In this document: positions 59,118 through 64,000 of the stretch, piece after piece
Numbering within the stretch: the first letter of the stretch is position 1
Layout: every line of letters starts with the position of its first letter
Assembly: GCF_029227915.1 (NCBI RefSeq)
Contig: NC_079885.1
Span: 16,193,001 to 16,257,000 of the forward strand
Source of the DNA: Hydractinia symbiolongicarpus
Taxonomy: Eukaryota > Cnidaria > Hydrozoa > Anthoathecata > Hydractiniidae
Direction: 5' to 3'
Length of the DNA stretch: 64,000 nt
Position numbers and translations under genes: made by a program
Notes under the pieces: model-generated
Seen by the model: the letters and a program-made list of their open reading frames with translations, nothing else
What the model was told of the DNA's origin: nothing
Databases searched by the model: none

Positions 59118-59567
59118 ATTGACTTTTTCACGTTACATTATTTATCATTACGATTGTGACGTATCTTTTTTACGCAATAGCCGCTGAGTAAATCAAGTAA
59201 GGGACGTGATTAGAAGTTTCTTTCCCTTCAAAACGGCTACGATCTGGCTGCAATAAATGCGCCACGTAGCAAATGAATGGATTACGAGCGTCAGACAAAG
59301 AAAATGGCGATGTAGTTAATTTGCTAATTAACTTTGTCATATGAAAATTAAGTCTGAAAGTACCCTAGATTGCCTTCGTTGGAACTTTTTACCGGAAGTT
59401 TTAAAGCGCATGGTTGTCGTAAATAATGGATAGTGCTTGAAAAGAGCTTTCAATTGCACATAAACACGACCTACTTCGGATAATCCAGTCAAGAAATATG
59501 ACCTTTAAAGTTTGAACCATTTTCGATGTAATGTGCTAATAAATCGTAAATATCTGCCGGTATGCTT

Positions 59568-59686
59568 GTCTACGACCATACCACGATGAACACACCTGTT
59601 CTCGTCCGATCACGGAAGTTAAGCATCGTCGGGCCGAGATAGTACTTGGATGGGGAACCGCCTGGGAACTCCCGGTGTCGTAGGCT
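59568..59686 (+). rRNA. 5S rRNA: 5S rRNA, copy 105 (class K)
   Basis: G70A, G89A; CCTACTTCGG mark of copies 60 and 93. Confidence 0.97.
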
Positions 59687-60136
59687 ATTGACTTTTTCAC
59701 GTTACATTATTTATCATTACGACTGTGACGTATCTTTTTTACGCAATAGCCGCTGGGTAAATCAAGTAAGGGACGTGATTATAAGTTTCTTCCCCTTCAA
59801 AACGGCTAAAATCTGGCTGCAATAAATGCGCCACGTCGCAAATGAATGGATTACGAGCGTCAGACAAAGAAAATGGCGATGTAGTTAATTTGCTAATTAA
59901 CTTTGTCATATGAAAATTAAGTCTGCAAGTACCCTAGATTGCCTTCGTTGGAACTTTTTACCGGAAATCTTAAAGCGCATTATTGTCGTAAAGAATCGAT
60001 AGCGCTTAAAAAGAGCTTTCAAATGCACATAAACACGACCTATTTCCGATCACCCAGTCAAGAAATATGACCTTTAAATTTTGAACTATTTGCGATGTAA
60101 TGTGCTAATAAATCGTAGATATCTTCCCGTATGCTT

Positions 60137-60255
60137 GTCTACGACCATACCACAATGAACACACCTGTTCTCGTCCGATCACGGAAGTTAAACATCGTCG
60201 GGCCGGGATAGTACTTGGATGGAGGACCGCCTGGGAACTCCCGGTGTCGTAGGCT
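60137..60255 (+). rRNA. 5S rRNA: 5S rRNA, copy 106 (class Y after A-type spacer)
   Basis: G18A, G56A, G87A. Confidence 0.96.
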
Positions 60256-60705
60256 ATTGACTTTTTCACGTTACATTATTTATCATTACGACTGTGACGT
60301 ATCTTTTTTACGCAATAGCCGCTGAGTAAATCAAGTAAGGGACGTGATTAGAAGTTTCTTTCCCTTCAAAACGGCTACAATCTTGCTGCAATAAATGCGC
60401 CACGTCGCAAATGAATGGATAACGAGCATCAGACAAAGAAAATGGCGATGTACTCACTTTGCTAATTAACTTTGTCATGTGAAAATTAAGTCTGCAAGTA
60501 CCCTAGATTGCCTTCGTTGGAACTTTTTACCGGAAATCTTAAAGCGCATGGTTTTCGTAATTAATAGATAGCGCCTGAAAAGAGCTTTCAAATGCACATA
60601 AACACGACCTATTTGGGATGATTCAGTCAAGAAATATGACCTTTAAAGTTTAAACCATTTTCGATGTAATGTGCTAATAAATCGTAGATATCTGCCCGTT
60701 TGTTT

Positions 60706-60824
60706 GTCTACGACCATATCACGATGAACACACCTGTTCTCGTCCGATCACGGAAGTTAAGCATCGTCGGGCCGGGATAGTACTTGGATGGGGAACCGCC
60801 TGGGAACTCCCGGTGTCGTAGTCT
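60706..60824 (+). rRNA. 5S rRNA: 5S rRNA, copy 107 (class Z)
   Basis: C14T, G89A, G117T; T6 terminator. Following spacer has private CGGCTTGAATC and CACGTGGCAAATG. Confidence 0.97.
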
Positions 60825-61274
60825 ATTGACTTTTTTACGTTACATTATTTATCATTACGACTGTGACGTATCTTTTTTACGCAATAGCCGCTGAGTAAAT
60901 CAAGTAAGGGACGTGATTATAAGTTTCTTTCCCTTCAAAACGGCTTGAATCTGGATGCAATAAATGCGCCACGTGGCAAATGAATGGATTACGAGCGTCA
61001 GACAAAGAAAATGGCGATGTAGTTAATTTGCTAATTAACTTTGTCATATGAAAATTAAGTCTGCAAGTACCCTAGATTGCCTTCGTTGGAACTTTTTACC
61101 GGAAATCTTAAAGCGCATTATTGTCGTAATTAATGGATAGCGCTTAAAAAGAGCTTTCAAATGCACATAAACACGACCTATTTCCGATCACCCAGTCAAG
61201 AAATATGACCTTTAAAATTTGAACCATTTTCGATGTAATGTGCTAATAAATCGTAGATATCTGCCCGTATGTTT

Positions 61275-61393
61275 GTCTGCGACCATACCACGATGAACAC
61301 ACCTGTTCTTGTCCGATCACGGAAGTTAAGCATCGTCGGGCCGGGATAGTACTTGGATGGTGGACCGCCTGGGAACTCCCGGTGTCGTAGGCT
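61275..61393 (+). rRNA. 5S rRNA: 5S rRNA, copy 108 (class W)
   Basis: A5G, C36T, G87T. Stems intact. Upstream CGTATGTTTGTC at the start, shared with copy 110. Confidence 0.97.
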
Positions 61394-61843
61394 ACTGACT
61401 TTTTCACGTTACATTATTTATCATTACGACTGTGACGTATCTTTTTTACGCAATTGCCGCTGAGTAAATCAAGTAAGGGACATGATTAGAAGTTTCTTTC
61501 CCTTCAAAACGGCTACAATCTTGGTGCAATAAATGCGCCACGTCGCAAATGAATGGATTACGAGCATCAGACAAAGAAAATGGCGATGTACTCACTTTGC
61601 TAATTAACTTTGTCATATGAAAATTAAGTCTGAAAGTACCCTAGATTGCCTTCGTTGGAACTTTTTACCGGAAATCTTAAAGCGCATGGTTGTCGTAATT
61701 AATGGATAGCACCTGAAAAGAGCTTTCAAATGCACCTAAACACGACCTATTTGGGATGATTCAATCAAGAAATATGACCTTTAAAGTTTAAACCATTTTC
61801 GATGTAATGTGCTAATAAATCGTAGATATCTGCCCGTTTGTTT

Positions 61844-61962
61844 GTCTACGACCATACCACGATAAACACACCTGTTCTCGTCCGATCACGGAAGTTAAAC
61901 ATCGTCGGGCCGGGATAGTACCTGGATGGAGGACCGCCTGGGAACTCCCGGTGTCGTAGGCT
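61844..61962 (+). rRNA. 5S rRNA: 5S rRNA, copy 109 (class X)
   Basis: G21A (opposes C57), G56A (box A), T79C (box C edge), G87A. Upstream ATTCAATCAAG. Confidence 0.96.
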
Positions 61963-62412
61963 ATTGACTTTTTCACGTTACATTATTTATCATTACGACT
62001 GTGACGTATCTTTTTTACGCAATAGCCGCTGAGTAAATCAAGTAAGGGACGTGATTAGAAGTTTCTTTCCCTTCAAAACGGCTACAATCTTGCTGCAATA
62101 AATGCGCCACGTCGCAAATGAATGGATAACGAGCATCAGACAAAGAAAATGGCGATGTACTCACTTTGCTAATTAACTTTGTCATGTGAAAATTAAGTCT
62201 GCAAGTACCCTAGATTGCCTTCGTTGAAACTTTTTACCGGAAATCTTAAAGCGCATTATTGTCGTAATTAATGGATAGCGCTTAAAAAGAGCTTTCAAAT
62301 GCACATAAACACGACCTATTTCCGATCACCCAGTCAAGAAATATGACCTTTAAAATTTGAACCATTTTCGATGTAATGTGCTAATAAATCGTAGATATCT
62401 GCCCGTATGTTT

Positions 62413-62531
62413 GTCTGCGACCATACCACGATGAACACACCTGTTCTTGTCCGATCACGGAAGTTAAGCATCGTCGGGCCGGGATAGTACTTGGATGGAG
62501 GACCGCCTGGGAACTCCCGGTGTCGTAGGCT
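62413..62531 (+). rRNA. 5S rRNA: 5S rRNA, copy 110 (class W)
   Basis: A5G, C36T, G87A; stems intact. Confidence 0.97.
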
Positions 62532-62981
62532 ACTGACTTTTTCACGTTACATTATTTATCATTACGACTGTGACGTATCTTTTTTACGCAATTGCCGCTG
62601 AGTAAATCAAGTAAGGGACATGATTAGAAGTTTCTTTCCCTTCAAAACGGCTACAATCTTGGTGCCATAAATGCGCCACGTCGCAAATGAATGGATTACG
62701 AGCATCAGACAAAGAAAATGGCGATGTACTCACTTTGCTAATTAACTTTGTCATATGAAAATTAAGTCTGAAAGTACCCTAGATTGCCTTCGTTGGAACT
62801 TTTTACCGGAAATCTTAAAGCGCATGGTTGTCGTAATTAATGGATAGCACCTGAAAAGAGCTTTCAAATGCACCTAAACACGACCTATTTGGGATGATTC
62901 AATCAAGAAATATGACCTTTAAAGTTTAAACCATTTTCGATGTAATGTGCTAATAAATCGTAGATATCTGCCCGTTTGTTT

Positions 62982-63100
62982 GTCTACGACCATACCACGA
63001 TAAACACACCTGTTCTCGTCCGATCACGGAAGTTAAACATCGTCGGGCCGGGATAGTACCTGGATGGAGGACCGCCTGGGAACTCCCGGTGTCGTAGGCT
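62982..63100 (+). rRNA. 5S rRNA: 5S rRNA, copy 111 (class X)
   Basis: G21A, G56A, T79C, G87A; as copy 109. Confidence 0.96.
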
Positions 63101-63550
63101 ATTGACTTTTTCACGTTACATTATTTATCATTACGACTGTGACGTATCTTTTTTACGCAATAGCCGCTGAGTAAATCAAGTAAGGGACGTGATTAGAAGT
63201 TTCTTTCCCTTCAAAACGGCTACAATCTTGCTGCAATAAATGCGCCACGTCGCAAATGAATGGATAACGAGCATCAGACAAAGAAAATGGCGATGTACTC
63301 ACTTTGCTAATTAACTTTGTCATGTGAAAATTAAGTCTGCAAGTACCCTAGATTGCCTTCGTTGAAACTTTTTACCGGAAATCTTAAAGCGCATTATTGT
63401 CGTAATTAATGGATAGCGCTTAAAAAGAGCTTTCAAATGCACATAAACACGACCTATTTCCGATCACCCAGTCAAGAAATATGACCTTTAAAGTTTGAAC
63501 CATTTTCGATGTAATGTGCTAATAAATCGTAGATATCTGCCCGTATGCTT

Positions 63551-63669
63551 GTCTGCGACCATACCACGATGAACATACCTGTTCTCGTCCGATCACGGAA
63601 GTTAAGCATCGTCGGGCCGGGATAGTACTTGGATGGAGGACCGCCTGGGAACTCCCGGTGTCGTAGGCT
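63551..63669 (+). rRNA. 5S rRNA: 5S rRNA, copy 112 (class W)
   Basis: A5G, C26T (private, loop B), G87A; stems intact. Followed by a T4 terminator, one T shorter than usual (63676-63679). Confidence 0.97.
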
Positions 63670-64000
63670 ACTGACTTTTCACGTTACATTATTTATCATT
63701 ACGACTGTGACGTATCTTTTTTACGCAATAGCCGCTGAGTAAATCAAGTAAGGGACATGATTAGAAGTTTCTTTCCCTTCAAAACGGCTACAATCTTGGT
63801 GCAATAAATGCGCCACGTCGCAAATGAATGGATTACGAGCATCACACAAAGAAAATGGCGATGTACTCACTTTGCTAATTAACTTTGTCATATGAAAATT
63901 AAGTCTGAAAGTACCCTAGATTGCCTTCGTTGGAACTTTTTACCGGAAATCTTAAAGCGCATGGTTGTCGTAATTAATGGATAGCACCTGAAAAGAGCTT
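63670..64000 (+). other. partial trailing 5S spacer
   Basis: X-upstream-type spacer (GTACTCAC, TAATTAATGGATAGCACC) cut by the window edge before the next gene. The array therefore continues. Nothing else is visible in it. Confidence 0.95.

Larger units (their letters stand above)
54447..59567 (+). repeat. higher-order repeat: V-K-x trimer, 1707 bp, three copies
   Basis: Copies 96-98, 99-101 and 102-104. The third member is class Y in the first and C67G, G89A in the other two. The first two trimers share AAAGTGTGAACC, GAAAAAGGCG, GCCGGTGTGC and C44T; the third lacks these, so it is not a recent copy of them. Confidence 0.9.
59568..60940 (+). repeat. segmental duplicate of about 52748-54120 (offset 6820 bp)
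   Basis: Copies 105-107 repeat 93-95 with the rare marks GGTTTTCGTAATTAATAG and the T6 terminator. 6820 bp is 12 units less one 8-bp deletion. Confidence 0.9.
61275..63550 (+). repeat. higher-order repeat: W-X dimer, 1138 bp, two copies plus a third W
   Basis: Copies 108-109 and 110-111, with copy 112 opening a third. Shared marks: C36T with CGTATGTTTG in the two W units, T79C in the X units, ACGCAATTGCCG after both W genes. Copy 112 lacks these. Confidence 0.9.
1..64000 (+). repeat. 5S rDNA tandem array, 569-bp unit, about 112.5 units
   Basis: The window is a continuous tandem array of one 569-bp unit (119-bp 5S rRNA gene plus 450-bp spacer), always in the same orientation, and both window edges lie inside a spacer. 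Gene starts run 347, 916, 1485 and so on to 63551. Spacing is 569 bp except for eight 561-bp intervals (ending at 4322, 7728, 27744, 31719, 43091, 46497, 50472 and 54447) and one 678-bp interval (25367 to 26045). Units fall into recurrent sequence classes in which gene changes and spacer changes travel together, and classes recur in fixed order as higher-order repeats. Such arrays supply 5S RNA for the large ribosomal subunit and are transcribed by RNA polymerase III with TFIIIA, TFIIIC and TFIIIB. Array identity is certain; which copies are expressed is not visible. Confidence 0.99.

Noticed and set aside
1-64000. CRISPR array or anonymous satellite DNA
   Set aside because: The period is 569 bp with no unique spacers, and every unit contains a recognisable 5S gene with promoter boxes and terminator.

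Overview
The whole window is one uninterrupted head-to-tail array of animal 5S ribosomal RNA genes, all on the + strand. I read 112 full-length genes of 119 bp plus one copy that lacks its first 10 nt. No end of the array, protein-coding gene, mobile element or other RNA gene is visible. Successive gene starts are 569 bp apart almost everywhere: 119 bp of gene and 450 bp of AT-rich spacer. The only length changes are an 8-bp shorter spacer (8 times), one 109-bp insertion that is the truncated gene itself (25486-25594), and one lost T in a terminator (near 63676).

The 5S sequence has the metazoan form: an internal control region (box A about 49-64, intermediate element about 67-72, box C about 79-98), a T-run terminator just after the gene and a second T-run about 50 bp further on. 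From memory it resembles arthropod and other protostome 5S RNA (shared blocks such as GACCATACCACG and TCGTCCGATCAC), so an invertebrate nuclear genome is likely; species and phylum cannot be fixed from this window.

Numbering used below: nt 1 is the G of GTCTACGACC. The reference is the commonest base, with five G at 85-89. Stems inferred from complementarity: helix I 1-9/110-118; helix II 14-21/57-65 with C63 bulged; helix III 29-32/45-48; helix V 67-71/104-108; helix IV 81-86/91-95 with A83 bulged. Classes: A = G89C. B = C29A, G56A, C67G, usually T84G. D = G88A, G89C, T109C, T111G. F = G97T, C104G. K = G70A, G89A. V = F body with 5' end TTATACGACT (G1T, C3A, C10T). P = C34T, G89C, often C63T. 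Q = C39T, G97C, some with T76A. R = G89C, T109C, T111G, some with C67T. S = G89A, C92T, C104T. W = A5G with a change at 87. X = G21A group. Y = G18A, G56A, G87A. Z = C14T with G117T.

Layout: 0.3-9 kb mixes D, F, K, V, A and B. 9.4-18 kb is a diverse zone of W, X, Z and Y types, including the genes closest to a canonical fold. 18.5-24 kb is a P-Q-R trimer repeated three times. 25.4 kb holds a fused 5S dimer. 26-34 kb contains a 7-unit repeat A-B-D-F-K-V-K of 3975 bp. 34.2-37 kb is a copy of the P-Q-R-S block. 37.4-42 kb is a Q-R dimer repeated four times. 43.7-51.6 kb carries two more 7-unit repeats. 54.4-59.5 kb is a V-K-x trimer repeated three times. 61.3-64 kb is a W-X dimer repeat. The array therefore evolves by unequal exchange of multi-unit blocks at several scales, and most copies carry class-specific base changes, many of them in stems.
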